NCBI RefSeq assembly: GCF_002080045.1
Contig: NZ_MUIN01000015.1
Span: 280,380 to 344,379, forward strand
Reading direction: 5' to 3'
From: Pseudomonas sp. Bc-h
Lineage (GTDB): Bacteria; Pseudomonadota; Gammaproteobacteria; Pseudomonadales; Pseudomonadaceae
Length of the DNA: 64,000 nt
Shown here piece after piece: positions 16,724 through 26,316 of the stretch. A model generated the notes under the pieces. That model was not told where the DNA came from and made no database searches. It saw nothing but the letters and a program-made list of their open reading frames with translations. Made by a program: the position numbers and the translations under genes. The stretch's first letter is position 1, and every line of letters starts with the position of its first letter.

Positions 16724-18043
16724 TCAGGTAGTTTTTGTTTTTACAGCAGAGGCAGCAGCCAGCAGTGACCGGCCGATGTAATCGTTGCTGTCCACCACGC
16801 CTGGCAGAGTGAAGAAGTACCCGCCACCGATCGGCTTGAGGTACTCCTCCAGCGGCTCGCCGTTGAGGCGGGTCTGGACAGTAATGAAGCCTTTTTCCAG
16901 GTCCGACTGATAGCAGATGAACAGCAGGCCCATGTCCAGCTGGCCGTTCTTGTTGACGCCGTTGGAGTAGTTGAACGGACGACGCAGGATCAGGTTGCGC
17001 TGACTCTGCGCGGTGCGCGGATTAGCGAGGCGGATGTGCGCATCGAGCTTGGTGACCTTGCCTTCCGGGTCCTTCTTGTAATCGGGGACGTCGGTTTCGG
17101 TCTTGCCATCCATCGGCGCGCCGGTGGTCTTGACCCGGCCGAAGATCGCTTCCTGTTCCTGCAGCGGAGTACGGTCCCAGCGCTCGACGAAGTTGCGGAT
17201 GATCCGCACCGCCTGATAGCTGCCGTTGGCAGCCCAGGCCGGTTCGTCGCTGCCCGGTTGCACCCAGACCAGCTCGTTCATGGTCTTCTGGTTGTTCGAA
17301 TCGGGGTTGGCAGAGCCATCGCGGAAACCGAGGAAGTTACGCGCGCTTTCAGGCGTCTGGCCGGGCTTGAGCGGTGCCTGGGCCGGTACCGTGCCTTCCT
17401 GTTTCCAGCGCACCAGCAGCAGGTCGGGCAGGTTCTTCACGATGTCGCGCAGGGCGTGAATGTTGCTGTCCGGGGCATTGGAGCAGAACTGGATGCTCAG
17501 GTCGCCATGGCAGCAGTCGGCTTCCAGCGCATCGTTGGGGAAACCGACCATGCGTTGCAGGCGCTTGGGCTTGACCTGTTCCAGGCCGAAGCGCTCGTCG
17601 AACAGTGAATCACCCACCGAAACGGTAATGGTCAGGTTGTCCGGGGTGACCACCGGGCCGAGGATGCCGGAGTCCAGCGGGGGCAGCTTCGGATCGACCT
17701 GCGGCACTGCGCCGCCGGTCATCAGGAAGGTAATGCGCTCGTTCAGGGTGCGGAACAGACGCTCGAGATCGTCGCGGTCCTGCGCCAATACGTCGAAGGA
17801 GACCATCATGCCCGCGGTCGGGCGCGGCGTGACGATGCCGCTCTGATGCACGCCATGGAACTCGTTGTGGTCCTGGGTCTTCTCGCTTTTAGGGGCTTCG
17901 GTCACTTGCGCCGGGGCAGGGGCTGCCAGAGCGTTGCCGGCAAGGCTTGCGCCAGCGATGGCAGCGCCCGCGGCGCCCAGGCCCATCAGGACACGGCGGC
18001 GTTCGGCGGAAATCGGGGCGTTGGATGAATCGGAGTCTTTCAT
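16724..18043 (-). CDS. efeB: EfeB, Dyp-type haem peroxidase / deferrochelatase
   Basis: 439 residues. A Tat signal is present (RRRVLMGLGAAGAAIAGA), so the protein is folded with haem before export. DyP hallmarks are GFRDGSANPD (distal Asp/Gly motif) and a C-terminal DAHIRLANPRT with the proximal haem His. The enzyme oxidises ferrous iron or releases iron from haem in the periplasm, feeding EfeO/EfeU. It lies between efeO and the efeM-like gene. Confidence 0.96.
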   Translation of the reverse strand: MKDSDSSNAPISAERRRVLMGLGAAGAAIAGASLAGNALAAPAPAQVTEAPKSEKTQDHNEFHGVHQSGIVTPRPTAGMMVSFDVLAQDRDDLERLFRTLNERITFLMTGGAVPQVDPKLPPLDSGILGPVVTPDNLTITVSVGDSLFDERFGLEQVKPKRLQRMVGFPNDALEADCCHGDLSIQFCSNAPDSNIHALRDIVKNLPDLLLVRWKQEGTVPAQAPLKPGQTPESARNFLGFRDGSANPDSNNQKTMNELVWVQPGSDEPAWAANGSYQAVRIIRNFVERWDRTPLQEQEAIFGRVKTTGAPMDGKTETDVPDYKKDPEGKVTKLDAHIRLANPRTAQSQRNLILRRPFNYSNGVNKNGQLDMGLLFICYQSDLEKGFITVQTRLNGEPLEEYLKPIGGGYFFTLPGVVDSNDYIGRSLLAAASAVKTKTT

Positions 18044-18107
18044 GTGAATGCTACTTCGCTCTGGTTTCAGGGCCGGGCGGGCGCATCAGGCACCCGCCAG
18101 GGCACGC

Positions 18108-19319
18108 TTAAAGGCCGGTGAGGCCGAGGGCCGGATCGATTCCTTCGAGTGCATCGGCCAGCGCCTTGGCCTTGTCTGCGATTTGTTTTCGTTGTTCGGT
18201 ACTGACCTGGTCGTACGGCGTGAAGCCGTCGTCGGTCTTGAGCATCAGCAACTGGTCGTCGAGTGCGGTGGTCGCCTCGTCGATCTTCTTCTGCACGTCG
18301 CCGGAGGTCTTGGCCAGCAGCGGACGCAGCAGTTCGATGACCTTGCGGGTGCCTTCCAGATTGGCGGCGAAACCGGTGACGTCGATGTGGCTGTAGCGCT
18401 CTTCTTCACCGTTGCTGCGGATGTCGGCCAGGCTGCGCATGTTGCGCACGACCATGCTCGCCAGTTGCTCGGGGGCAATGCTCTGGGCCAGCAGTTGTTC
18501 TTTCAGCGATGCGATGTCGCTCTGCAGCTTCTGTACGACAGGCGCCAGGCCGTCGACGGACTTCTGCGAGAACAGACCGAACTCGATGCGATGGAAACCG
18601 CTGAACCCCGGGTCCTGTTCGCGCTTCTCGAAGTAGTCGGCGCGGGCGTTGATCGCGTTGTCCAGTTCTGCCAGGCGCTGTGCGGCCGGGGCGATGCGCT
18701 GGTAGGCGGCACGGGCCGGTGCATAGGCGTGCTGAGCGGCGGCCAGATCGCCGGCTTCGATGGCTTGCTGCAGATCGTTCACGGCGCGGATCAGGGCGCT
18801 GCTCTTGGTGCTCAGGTACACGCGGTACTCGGACAGCGGACCAATGAACGCAACCATCGAAGGACGAGCCTTGGCGGCGGCGTCGGATTCAGCGGTCGGG
18901 GTCACGTGCAGGGTGCCACGCGGGTTGCTCAGCAAGCCGCAGGTGATCGCGTAATCGCCGGGTTGCAGGTTGGCGTTGATGATCTGGCTCAGGCCGGGTG
19001 CGATGTTCTCGCGCTCTTCGATGACCAGCACACCGTCGAGGATTTCCCACTCCACGGCACGCTCGGAGGCGTTGACGATGCGGAAGGCATTTTTCCCGGC
19101 TGGCACCGTGATTGCGTTCGGCTCACAGCTCTTGGGGTGGATGGTGACCACGGTTTCGGCGCTGTTGTTAGCCAGGCGTTTTTTCTGCGCCTGCTGCGAG
19201 GCGTAGTAAAACATGGCACCGGCAGCGATCATCAGGATCACCGATCCGGCGACGGCCATTCGCAATGCGCGGGGAGGCTTGGCTTGCTTGGGAGTAAGCC
19301 CGGAAGGACTGCTGTTCAT
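18108..19319 (-). CDS. efeO: EfeO, cupredoxin plus imelysin iron-uptake protein
   Basis: 403 residues. An N-terminal membrane or signal segment (about 20-45) is followed by a cupredoxin-like domain (about 50-140, with SCEPNAITVPAG and ITCGLL). The imelysin domain (about 150-400) carries GFHRIEFGLF and ERYSHIDV. It delivers ferric iron to the EfeU permease. The start lies 8 bases after efeU. Confidence 0.95.
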   Translation of the reverse strand: MNSSPSGLTPKQAKPPRALRMAVAGSVILMIAAGAMFYYASQQAQKKRLANNSAETVVTIHPKSCEPNAITVPAGKNAFRIVNASERAVEWEILDGVLVIEERENIAPGLSQIINANLQPGDYAITCGLLSNPRGTLHVTPTAESDAAAKARPSMVAFIGPLSEYRVYLSTKSSALIRAVNDLQQAIEAGDLAAAQHAYAPARAAYQRIAPAAQRLAELDNAINARADYFEKREQDPGFSGFHRIEFGLFSQKSVDGLAPVVQKLQSDIASLKEQLLAQSIAPEQLASMVVRNMRSLADIRSNGEEERYSHIDVTGFAANLEGTRKVIELLRPLLAKTSGDVQKKIDEATTALDDQLLMLKTDDGFTPYDQVSTEQRKQIADKAKALADALEGIDPALGLTGL

Positions 19320-19327
19320 GGGTGCCC

Positions 19328-20197
19328 TTATTTGTTCGTAACTGAAGAGGAGTGGCCGTGTTCATGCGCAGGGCGGGTGGGCAGACTCACCACCCGCGGC
19401 TGCGGTAGAAAGAACAGCACCAACGCGAAGATCAGATACGCCAGGTAAACGGTCAGCACGCTGACGGTCGGTGCATCCTGATACCCGAACATACCGGCGA
19501 GCACCGAACCCGTCGGCCCGTCCATCGGCAGAATCGAGCTGATGTCGAAGACCACAGTCTGGAAGTGATTCCACAGGCCAGCTTCGTGCAGCGCCTGCAC
19601 CGAATTGGCGAGAATCCCGGCTGCCACCACCAGAATGAACAGCCCGGTCCAGCGGAAGAAGCGTGCGAGGTTCAGGCGCATGCTGCCTTTGTAGATGGCA
19701 AAGCCGATGCCCACGGCAATGATCAGGCCCAGCAGCGCGCCAAGCGGAGCACCTACGCCTTCGCTCTGCTGGAAGATCGCGAGCAGGAAGAACACGGTTT
19801 CAAGGCCTTCGCGAGCCACGGCGAAGAACACCATGCCGATCAGGGCGTACGTCTGGTTTTTCGAGCCGGCGAGGGCGGCATCCAGCGATTCGTGCAGTTC
19901 ATGCTTGATCGAGCGCGCGACCTTGCGCATCCAGAACACCATGGAACTGAGGATGATCACGGCGAGGAGGCCGACCAGGCCTTCGAACAGTTCCTGTTGT
20001 TTCTGCGGGAATTCGGCGCTGACCATCTCCAGGCCGCCACCGACGAACAACGCCAGCGCTGCGGCGAGGAAAACCCCGATCCAGACGGCGGGCATCCACT
20101 CGCCACGGCCGGTCTGACGGAGGTAACTGGCAATGATGCCTACGATAAGCGCGGCTTCAATCCCTTCGCGCAGCATGATCAAAAAAGGAACGAGCAT
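19328..20197 (-). CDS. efeU: EfeU, FTR1-family iron permease
   Basis: 289 residues, about seven membrane segments. The two REGxE motifs that define FTR1 permeases are present: REGIEA near residue 10 and REGLET near residue 130. First gene of the four-gene operon, transcribed from a Fur-boxed promoter. It imports iron oxidised in the periplasm across the inner membrane. Confidence 0.96.
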   Translation of the reverse strand: MLVPFLIMLREGIEAALIVGIIASYLRQTGRGEWMPAVWIGVFLAAALALFVGGGLEMVSAEFPQKQQELFEGLVGLLAVIILSSMVFWMRKVARSIKHELHESLDAALAGSKNQTYALIGMVFFAVAREGLETVFFLLAIFQQSEGVGAPLGALLGLIIAVGIGFAIYKGSMRLNLARFFRWTGLFILVVAAGILANSVQALHEAGLWNHFQTVVFDISSILPMDGPTGSVLAGMFGYQDAPTVSVLTVYLAYLIFALVLFFLPQPRVVSLPTRPAHEHGHSSSVTNK

Positions 20198-20273
20198 TTA
20201 TCACCGGTGGAAATCTGATAGGGTGTGCGGCGTGAATGCGTTATAGAGCCATTCGCATTCAGCCAATGTGTAA

Positions 20274-20292
20274 CATAATGATACTCATTATT
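20274..20292. promoter_or_regulatory. Fur box upstream of efeU
   Basis: CATAATGATACTCATTATT matches the 19-bp Fur consensus GATAATGATAATCATTATC at 16 positions. It lies 77 bases upstream of efeU, so the operon is likely repressed by Fur when iron is plentiful. Confidence 0.85.
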
Positions 20293-20351
20293 GAATGAGC
20301 ATACTTGTTTTTTTGCTTTTTCCAGTTTTTGTGCAGGTGTTCAGGTGGCGT

Positions 20352-21254
20352 TCAGCCAGTCGGCAGAGGCTGGGCTGACAGACTCGCTCTCATCATTTCC
20401 ACGAACCTCTGCGCTGCCGGGCTCAAACCGAACCCCGCGCGACTGATCAACCCGATCTCCCTGTTCACGCCGCCATGCTCGACCCGCACCTGCACCAGAT
20501 CGCCACGACCTTCGTCAGCGGATTCCGGCAGCAACGTCATCCCAAGCCCTTGACGCACCAGAGCCATGACCGTGGACATGTAGTTGGCTTCCAGCCCCGG
20601 CGTCAGGGTCAGGCCACCGTCCGAGAACAATTGCTCGACCCGCTCGCGTACGCTGCTGTCGCGTCCCGTGAGGATGATCGGCTCCCCGGACAGCTCCGAA
20701 AGGGTGATCGAGTGACGTTTGGCCAATGCATGATCCAAGGGCACGAACAGGTTCAAGCGGTCGACCATTACCACCTGAAAATCCAGCCCGTGGCTCATTC
20801 GCGCCCGTACACCCAGACCGAAATCAACCTCGCCCTCGCGCACCAGCGCGTCGATGCGTTGCGCCACCACATCGCGCAACCGTATTTCGACGCCGGGGAA
20901 CTGCTCGCGGAAGGCCTTGAGGATCGGTGGCAAGGCGCCAGAACACAGCGAGGGCAGGGCGGCGATGGTGACCACGCCACGGCGTAACGCGGCCAGGTCC
21001 CGCGAGCCGCTGACGATGTTGTCCAGGTCCAGCAACAGTTTTTCCATCGCCCCGCGATTGTTCTGCCCCGCAGCAGTCAGGCTGACCTGGCGCGGGCTGC
21101 GTTCGAGCAGCGTGACGCCCAGCCACTCTTCCAGTTGCTGAATCTGCACCGTCAACGCCGAGGGTGACAGGTTCAGCTCGATGGCAGCCTTGGCAAAGCT
21201 GCCGCTATTGGCCACTGCCAGAAAGGCGCGGATGTGCTGAATCGAGTTTTTCAT
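20352..21254 (-). CDS. LysR-family transcriptional regulator
   Basis: 300 residues from ATG 21254; an in-frame GTG three codons earlier is the alternative. The HTH (residues 1-60: IRAFLAVANSGSFAKAAIEL, then LEEWLGVTLLERS) and the substrate-binding domain are complete. It is divergent from the CitMHS transporter operon at 21407, which it probably controls. Confidence 0.93.
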   Translation of the reverse strand: MKNSIQHIRAFLAVANSGSFAKAAIELNLSPSALTVQIQQLEEWLGVTLLERSPRQVSLTAAGQNNRGAMEKLLLDLDNIVSGSRDLAALRRGVVTIAALPSLCSGALPPILKAFREQFPGVEIRLRDVVAQRIDALVREGEVDFGLGVRARMSHGLDFQVVMVDRLNLFVPLDHALAKRHSITLSELSGEPIILTGRDSSVRERVEQLFSDGGLTLTPGLEANYMSTVMALVRQGLGMTLLPESADEGRGDLVQVRVEHGGVNREIGLISRAGFGLSPAAQRFVEMMRASLSAQPLPTG

Positions 21255-21406
21255 GAGTACCACTCGTCAATATGGACTGTTCAGTTTTTCCGAATGCAAG
21301 GCGCCGAACATTTCAATTTACAAAGCTTACCCTCGTTTCGATACTCGATGAAAACAACAACAGCTCATCCCGCCTCTCGGCCCAGGGGTGACGAAAGGAC
21401 CACTGC

Positions 21407-22699
21407 ATGCTCGCCACTCTGGGTGTCATTACCATTCTCTGTTTGCTCGCCGCCGTCATGAGCAAACGCCTCTCGCCTCTGGTTGCGCTGATCGCCTTGC
21501 CGATCATCGCCGCGTTGATCGGCGGCTTCGGGCTGCAGACCAGCGGATTCATCATCACCGGTATCAAGAACGTCGCCCCTGTGGTCGGCATGTTCGTGTT
21601 CGCCATCCTGTTCTTCGGGGTGATGACCGACGCCGGCATGCTCGATCCGATCATCGACCGCATCCTGCGCACGGTGGGAACACGGCCTACGCGGATTGTC
21701 GTAGGCACTGCGCTGTTGGCGCTGCTGGTGCATCTGGACGGCTCGGGCGCGGTGACCTTTCTGGTGACGATTCCGGCGATGCTGCCGCTGTACACACGGC
21801 TCGGCATTGATCGGCGGATTCTGGCCTGTGTGGCAGCGATGGCTGCAGGGGTGAACTTCCTGCCGTGGACCGGGCCGGTATTGCGTTCGTCCGCCGCGCT
21901 GCACGTGCCGGTGGCCGAGCTGTTCCAGCCGTTGATTCCGGTGCAGATCGTCGGTCTGGCGTTCGTGTTCGTCAGTGCCTGGCTGCTGGGGCGTCGTGAA
22001 GAAAAACGCCTGGGTCTGGGCGCTGGCGCGAAGGTCGATGTGGTGCCGGAGCGCATTCTCAGCGAGCAGGAAGAGGTGCTGCGCCGCCCGCGTCTGTTCT
22101 GGCTCAACCTGCTGCTGACCATCGTGGTCATGGCAGTGATGATCGCCGGTTGGGTTGATCCGGTGGTGATGTTCATGGTCGGCACGGTGCTGGCGCTGTG
22201 CATCAACTACCCGAACGTCGACGCGCAACGTGCGCGTATCGATGCCCACGCCAAGACCGCGCTGACCATGGCCAGCATTCTTCTGGCGGCGGGCGTGTTT
22301 ACCGGAATCATGCAAGGCACCGGCATGCTCAAAGCCATGGCGGAAGTGGCGGTGGCGCAGATACCGGCCGGGCACGGCAAGCTGATTCCGATGGTGGTGG
22401 GCTTCCTGTCCATGCCGCTGAGCCTGCTGTTCGACCCTGACTCCTTCTATTTTGGCGTGATGCCGGTAATTGCCGAAGTCGGCCGGGCGCTGGGCGTCGA
22501 TCCGTTGCAGGTGGCCCAGGCCTCGTTGCTGGGCGTGCACACCACCGGTTTTCCGGTCAGCCCTCTGACCCCTGCGACTTTCCTGCTGGTGGGGTTGTGC
22601 AAGGTCGAGTTGGCCGACCATCAACGTTTCACCATCCCGTTTCTGTTTGGCGCATCGGTGCTGATGACCCTGACCGCACTGCTGCTGGGAGTGTTTTGA
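21407..22699 (+). CDS. CitMHS-family citrate/metal-citrate symporter
   Basis: 430 residues with about twelve hydrophobic segments, matching the CitM/CitH secondary transporters that take up metal-complexed citrate with a proton. A conserved-looking loop, HLDGSGAVTFLVT, lies near residue 105-118, and LLFDPDSFYFGVMPV near residue 345. The next gene starts immediately after its stop, so they form an operon. The true substrate could be another tricarboxylate. Confidence 0.88.
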   Translation: MLATLGVITILCLLAAVMSKRLSPLVALIALPIIAALIGGFGLQTSGFIITGIKNVAPVVGMFVFAILFFGVMTDAGMLDPIIDRILRTVGTRPTRIVVGTALLALLVHLDGSGAVTFLVTIPAMLPLYTRLGIDRRILACVAAMAAGVNFLPWTGPVLRSSAALHVPVAELFQPLIPVQIVGLAFVFVSAWLLGRREEKRLGLGAGAKVDVVPERILSEQEEVLRRPRLFWLNLLLTIVVMAVMIAGWVDPVVMFMVGTVLALCINYPNVDAQRARIDAHAKTALTMASILLAAGVFTGIMQGTGMLKAMAEVAVAQIPAGHGKLIPMVVGFLSMPLSLLFDPDSFYFGVMPVIAEVGRALGVDPLQVAQASLLGVHTTGFPVSPLTPATFLLVGLCKVELADHQRFTIPFLFGASVLMTLTALLLGVF

Positions 22700-24058
22700 A
22701 TGAAAACCTTACGTATCGGCTCTGGCGCCGGTTATTCGGGCGACCGTATGGAACCTGCCGTGGAACTGGCCGACAAGGGCGAGCTGGACTTTCTGGTCTT
22801 CGAATGCCTGGCCGAGCGCACCATCGCCCTGGCGCAACAAGCACGACTGGCGGACTCCGAAGCCGGTTTCGATCCGTTACTCGGCGAACGCATGTGTCGC
22901 GTGTTGCCGTTCGTGGCCCGGGGTCGTGAAGCGGGGCAGCGCCGGCTGCGCATCATCAGCAACATGGGCGCGGCCAATCCGTTGTCAGCGGCGCGAGAGG
23001 TCCGGCGGATTGCGGCCGAGTTGGGTGTGCACGGATTGAAAATCGCGGCGCTGACCGGCGATGACGTGCTTGCGCAGTTAAATGCCGAGCACTTGCTGGA
23101 TAACGGTCTGACGGTCGCGGCGTTGGGCAATCGGCTGATTTCTGCCAATGCGTATCTGGGCGCCGAGGGCATCGTCGAGGCATTGAAAGCCGATGCCGAT
23201 GTGGTGATCACCGGCCGCGTCGCCGACCCTTCGTTGTTTCTCGCGCCCCAGCTGTTCACGTTCGGCTGGGCGCAGGATGACTGGATGCGCCTGGGCCGCG
23301 GCACGTTGATCGGCCATCTGCTGGAGTGCGCCGGGCAGATCACTGGCGGCTACTTCGCCGACCCCGGTGTGAAGGACGTGGCCGACCTTGCTCGGCTGGG
23401 TTTCCCGCTGGCCGAAGTGGACAGCGAAGGCAGGGCTGTGATCAGCAAGGTCGCGGGTTCCGGCGGGCGCATCGACACCGCCACCTGCACCGAACAGATG
23501 ATTTACGAGGTGCACGATCCAAGGGCCTATCTGACGCCGGATGTGACGGCTGATTTTTCGGGGGTGTCGTTCAGCGTGGTCGCGCCCGACGAAGTACGTG
23601 CGCAGGGCGCTGACGGCCGCGCGCGGCCTGAAACGCTCAAGGTCTCGGTCGGTTATCTGGATGGCTGGATCGGCGAGGGACAGATTTCCTACGGCGGCCC
23701 GGGTGCCCTGGCCCGTGCGCAACTGGCGCGGGACGTGGTGCTGGAGCGGCTGAAACTCACCGGTGTGACTTGCGACGAAGTGCGGGCCGAGCTGATCGGT
23801 GTCGATTCGCTGCATGGCTCGACGCTGGGCGCCCGTAGCGGTGGCGAGCCGTGGGAAGTGCGTTTGCGCGTTGCCGCCCGGTGCGCCGACAAAGCCGAAG
23901 CGGTGCGCGTCGGCAACGAGGTGGAAACTCTCTACACCAACGGCCCTTATGGCGGCGGCGGGGCGACCAAGGCGGTGCGGCAGGTAGTGGCGGTGGCGTC
24001 TTTGCTGTTGCCCCGTGACGCGGTCAACGCACAGGTACATCTGGAGGACGCATCGTGA
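22700..24058 (+). CDS. AtuA-family (DUF1446) protein
   Basis: 452 residues. It begins with KTLRIGSGAGYSGDRMEPA, the family's N-terminal signature, and contains VITGRVADPSLFLAPQL and TNGPYGGGGATK near the C terminus. The family is named for acyclic terpene utilisation, but its biochemical role is not established. It starts directly at the transporter stop and overlaps the next gene by four bases (GTGA). A link to tricarboxylate or branched-acid breakdown is inference from the neighbours. Confidence 0.88.
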   Translation: MKTLRIGSGAGYSGDRMEPAVELADKGELDFLVFECLAERTIALAQQARLADSEAGFDPLLGERMCRVLPFVARGREAGQRRLRIISNMGAANPLSAAREVRRIAAELGVHGLKIAALTGDDVLAQLNAEHLLDNGLTVAALGNRLISANAYLGAEGIVEALKADADVVITGRVADPSLFLAPQLFTFGWAQDDWMRLGRGTLIGHLLECAGQITGGYFADPGVKDVADLARLGFPLAEVDSEGRAVISKVAGSGGRIDTATCTEQMIYEVHDPRAYLTPDVTADFSGVSFSVVAPDEVRAQGADGRARPETLKVSVGYLDGWIGEGQISYGGPGALARAQLARDVVLERLKLTGVTCDEVRAELIGVDSLHGSTLGARSGGEPWEVRLRVAARCADKAEAVRVGNEVETLYTNGPYGGGGATKAVRQVVAVASLLLPRDAVNAQVHLEDAS

Positions 24059-24375
24059 GCCCGATCAAATTGCGAGAACTCGCCCATTCGCGGACCGGGG
24101 ACAAGGGCGATACCTCGAACATCTCGGTGATCGCCTTCAGGTCCGAAGACTTTCCGCGGCTGGTTGAACAGCTGACCGTGGCGCGGGTGACCGAGCACTT
24201 CGCCGAGCTGCTCGACCCGAAAGCCGGCCCAGTGAGGCGCTATGAATTGCCGAATGTGCAGGCACTGAATTTCGTCTTGCCCGGCATCCTCAAAGGCGGC
24301 GTGACCCGCTCGCTGGCACTGGATGCTCACGGCAAGGCACTGGGCGCGGCGCTGCTGGATATCGAGCTTGGCTAA
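24055..24375 (+). CDS. AtuA-C domain small protein
   Basis: 106 residues from GTG 24055, overlapping the AtuA-family gene. It begins KLRELAHSRTGDKGDTSNIS and ends in a small ferredoxin-like domain seen alone or fused to AtuA proteins. Here it is a separate subunit, and the coupling suggests a complex with the AtuA-family protein. Activity unknown. Confidence 0.85.
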   Translation: MSPIKLRELAHSRTGDKGDTSNISVIAFRSEDFPRLVEQLTVARVTEHFAELLDPKAGPVRRYELPNVQALNFVLPGILKGGVTRSLALDAHGKALGAALLDIELG

Positions 24376-24507
24376 ATTTTTGGCGATTACGGCAATTTCG
24401 AAACGTTATAGCGACGGCTGTCTGGGGTGCTATTGATTAAGTAACGATCACGTGGAACTCGGTCTCTTGTTCCACGCTGAATGGCTGCTTGAAAAGGACT
24501 TCGATCA

Positions 24508-25569
24508 ATGGCTCTCGATCCCGCTGATGGCTACCCCTATACCCCTCCCGAAATCGCAATGGCCGCTGGGAATCAGAAGCTGCAGGCGCATCAGTTTGCG
24601 GTGGATATCGATATCGCGATGCGTCGGCACTATGCAGGTAATCTGCAAGTCCTGGCCAAAACGCTTTATCCGATTCTGTACGCCGAAGCGACATTCAACG
24701 GCGGGCGCTACACATTCTGTGAAGATGAGCACACGACCTACGTATTTGAGGAAATCAATCACCTCTACACAGAGCTAAAAGCCATTGCTCACATCCCGTT
24801 GGCGATTTACTCGATCATATTTCCTTACGCTGAATATCCTCTTAATCGTCAGTGGCTAGAGCCATTGAAAGCCTTTGGGTTGCAAGTAGAAGCTGTACAG
24901 CTTCGCCTGAACCAACTGGACATTTCCGGGCCAGCGTTGACGTCCAGCACCAACATTCTGCGTGAGTCGATTGATTTCATCGCCAAAGTCGTGGGTCGGG
25001 GCGACTTCACTATTGCTGACTACATCACGTTCTGCACCAGCATAGGCTCGGATATCCTTGTCAATCAGACAGCAGCGGCGGTAGAACAAGTTGCAGCCAT
25101 GAAGACGAAGCTGCAAGCGTGGCGAAGCAGCGTCGGCCAGGCAACCTGGGACAAGATGTATGTGGTCCTTCAATGTATCTGGACGGTTTCACAAGAAAGC
25201 GCACACGAGCAGATCATAAAGTCGCAGATGAAGCCGGAATTTCACGAGACGCATATCATCGTTTCGGAAGCGGCGCCGACGCTGGACGACGCTCGGCTTC
25301 TATTAGCGCGAATTCTCGCGGACCGGGTACTTGCCGCAGCCGTGTTTGGGACGCAAACAGCGCAAGCCTACAAGCAGAATATCTATTCGCTTTCGACAAA
25401 GCGGGATCTGCTGGCGAAGGCTGTTGAAAGTGAGTTGGGTGGCGGAGCCGCTGCAGCCTGTCCCTATTTGAAGCCAACGAAGCCAACGAAGCCCAGTAAG
25501 TCCGCGAAGCCCAAGACGCCGAAGAAGTCCCAAGAGTCTGTGGGGGCCCGGCAAGAGGGGCGTGAGTGA
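24508..25569 (+). CDS. Protein of unknown function, basic proline/lysine tail
   Basis: 353 residues from ATG 24508, with AAGGAC seven bases upstream. I do not recognise a family. Residues 1-310 are predicted mostly helical, with no signal peptide and no clear membrane span. The last 40 residues hold a low-complexity basic tail (KPTKPTKPSKSAKPKTPKK). Codon use is more AT-rich than its neighbours (many AAA, TAT and ATA-type codons), a possible sign of transfer. It stands alone between the atuA operon and a convergent DUF3142 gene. Confidence 0.8.
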   Translation: MALDPADGYPYTPPEIAMAAGNQKLQAHQFAVDIDIAMRRHYAGNLQVLAKTLYPILYAEATFNGGRYTFCEDEHTTYVFEEINHLYTELKAIAHIPLAIYSIIFPYAEYPLNRQWLEPLKAFGLQVEAVQLRLNQLDISGPALTSSTNILRESIDFIAKVVGRGDFTIADYITFCTSIGSDILVNQTAAAVEQVAAMKTKLQAWRSSVGQATWDKMYVVLQCIWTVSQESAHEQIIKSQMKPEFHETHIIVSEAAPTLDDARLLLARILADRVLAAAVFGTQTAQAYKQNIYSLSTKRDLLAKAVESELGGGAAAACPYLKPTKPTKPSKSAKPKTPKKSQESVGARQEGRE

Positions 25570-25599
25570 AGCTGGCATCTCAGGCTTTGCGGCATCAAA

Positions 25600-26316
25600 T
25601 CATGTCGGATTACGCAAAAACACCACATACCCGCGAAACCATGGGCTGTCTTTCAGATAGTCCGGCGCCGACCACTCGCCGCCCTGGATCAGCCCCACCT
25701 TGAAGGGCAGCCCCAGTCGACTCATCCGCGGCAGGTACGCCGCGTAATCGGGGATGCTGCGCCGGCCCTGATACGTCTGCACAACCACTTCATCCACCAC
25801 GCCTTTCAACTGGCCAATGGCGTGAGGATCGGCGTTGCTGCTCCAGTCCATCAGGCCGGTGATGCTCAATTTGTATTGGCTTGGCAGGCGTTGGCGCAGG
25901 TCCTTCAGAAACGCCACGTAATCCTGCAGGTACCGGGTTCGGGCGTCGAAGTCGATCTGAACGCCAGTGATCGCATTGCCCGCCTGTTGCCAGCGCCGAA
26001 CCTGCCCCAGCAATTGCGTGTAAACCCCCTCCGGCCAACGCAGCGTGTGGGCGCGATAGACGATCCAGAGATCCTGCTGCGGCAAACGGCTCACGCTCAT
26101 GCCTTGGGCAATCAGCGCCACGTTCTGGCGTTCCCGCCGTGGCGCGCTGATCTGGCCTTGCAGCACATAAAGCGTCTTCGCCTGATTCAGCACCGGTTGC
26201 GGGGCGACGCCGCTCCACAGCCAGAACGCATCGTGATCCCGCGCATCCACCGTGGCCCAGGCCGAGCCGCTGCACAGCAGCCAGATCAGCGCGGACCGCA
26301 GCAGATGTTCTTTCAT
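25600..26316 (-). CDS. DUF3142 exported protein
   Basis: 238 residues from ATG 26316; a GTG one codon earlier is the alternative. A signal peptide is present (ends SAWA, about residue 22). The body has GVQIDFDARTRYLQDYVAFL and QTYQGRRSIPDYAAYL, features of DUF3142, which looks like a TIM-barrel glycosidase-type fold. The function is not established. Its start overlaps the stop of the preceding gene (TGATG), so the two are coupled. Confidence 0.85.
   Translation of the reverse strand: MKEHLLRSALIWLLCSGSAWATVDARDHDAFWLWSGVAPQPVLNQAKTLYVLQGQISAPRRERQNVALIAQGMSVSRLPQQDLWIVYRAHTLRWPEGVYTQLLGQVRRWQQAGNAITGVQIDFDARTRYLQDYVAFLKDLRQRLPSQYKLSITGLMDWSSNADPHAIGQLKGVVDEVVVQTYQGRRSIPDYAAYLPRMSRLGLPFKVGLIQGGEWSAPDYLKDSPWFRGYVVFLRNPT

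Noticed and set aside
18048..19448. Long plus-strand frame opposite efeO
   Set aside because: Antisense to EfeO, no start signal or family match.
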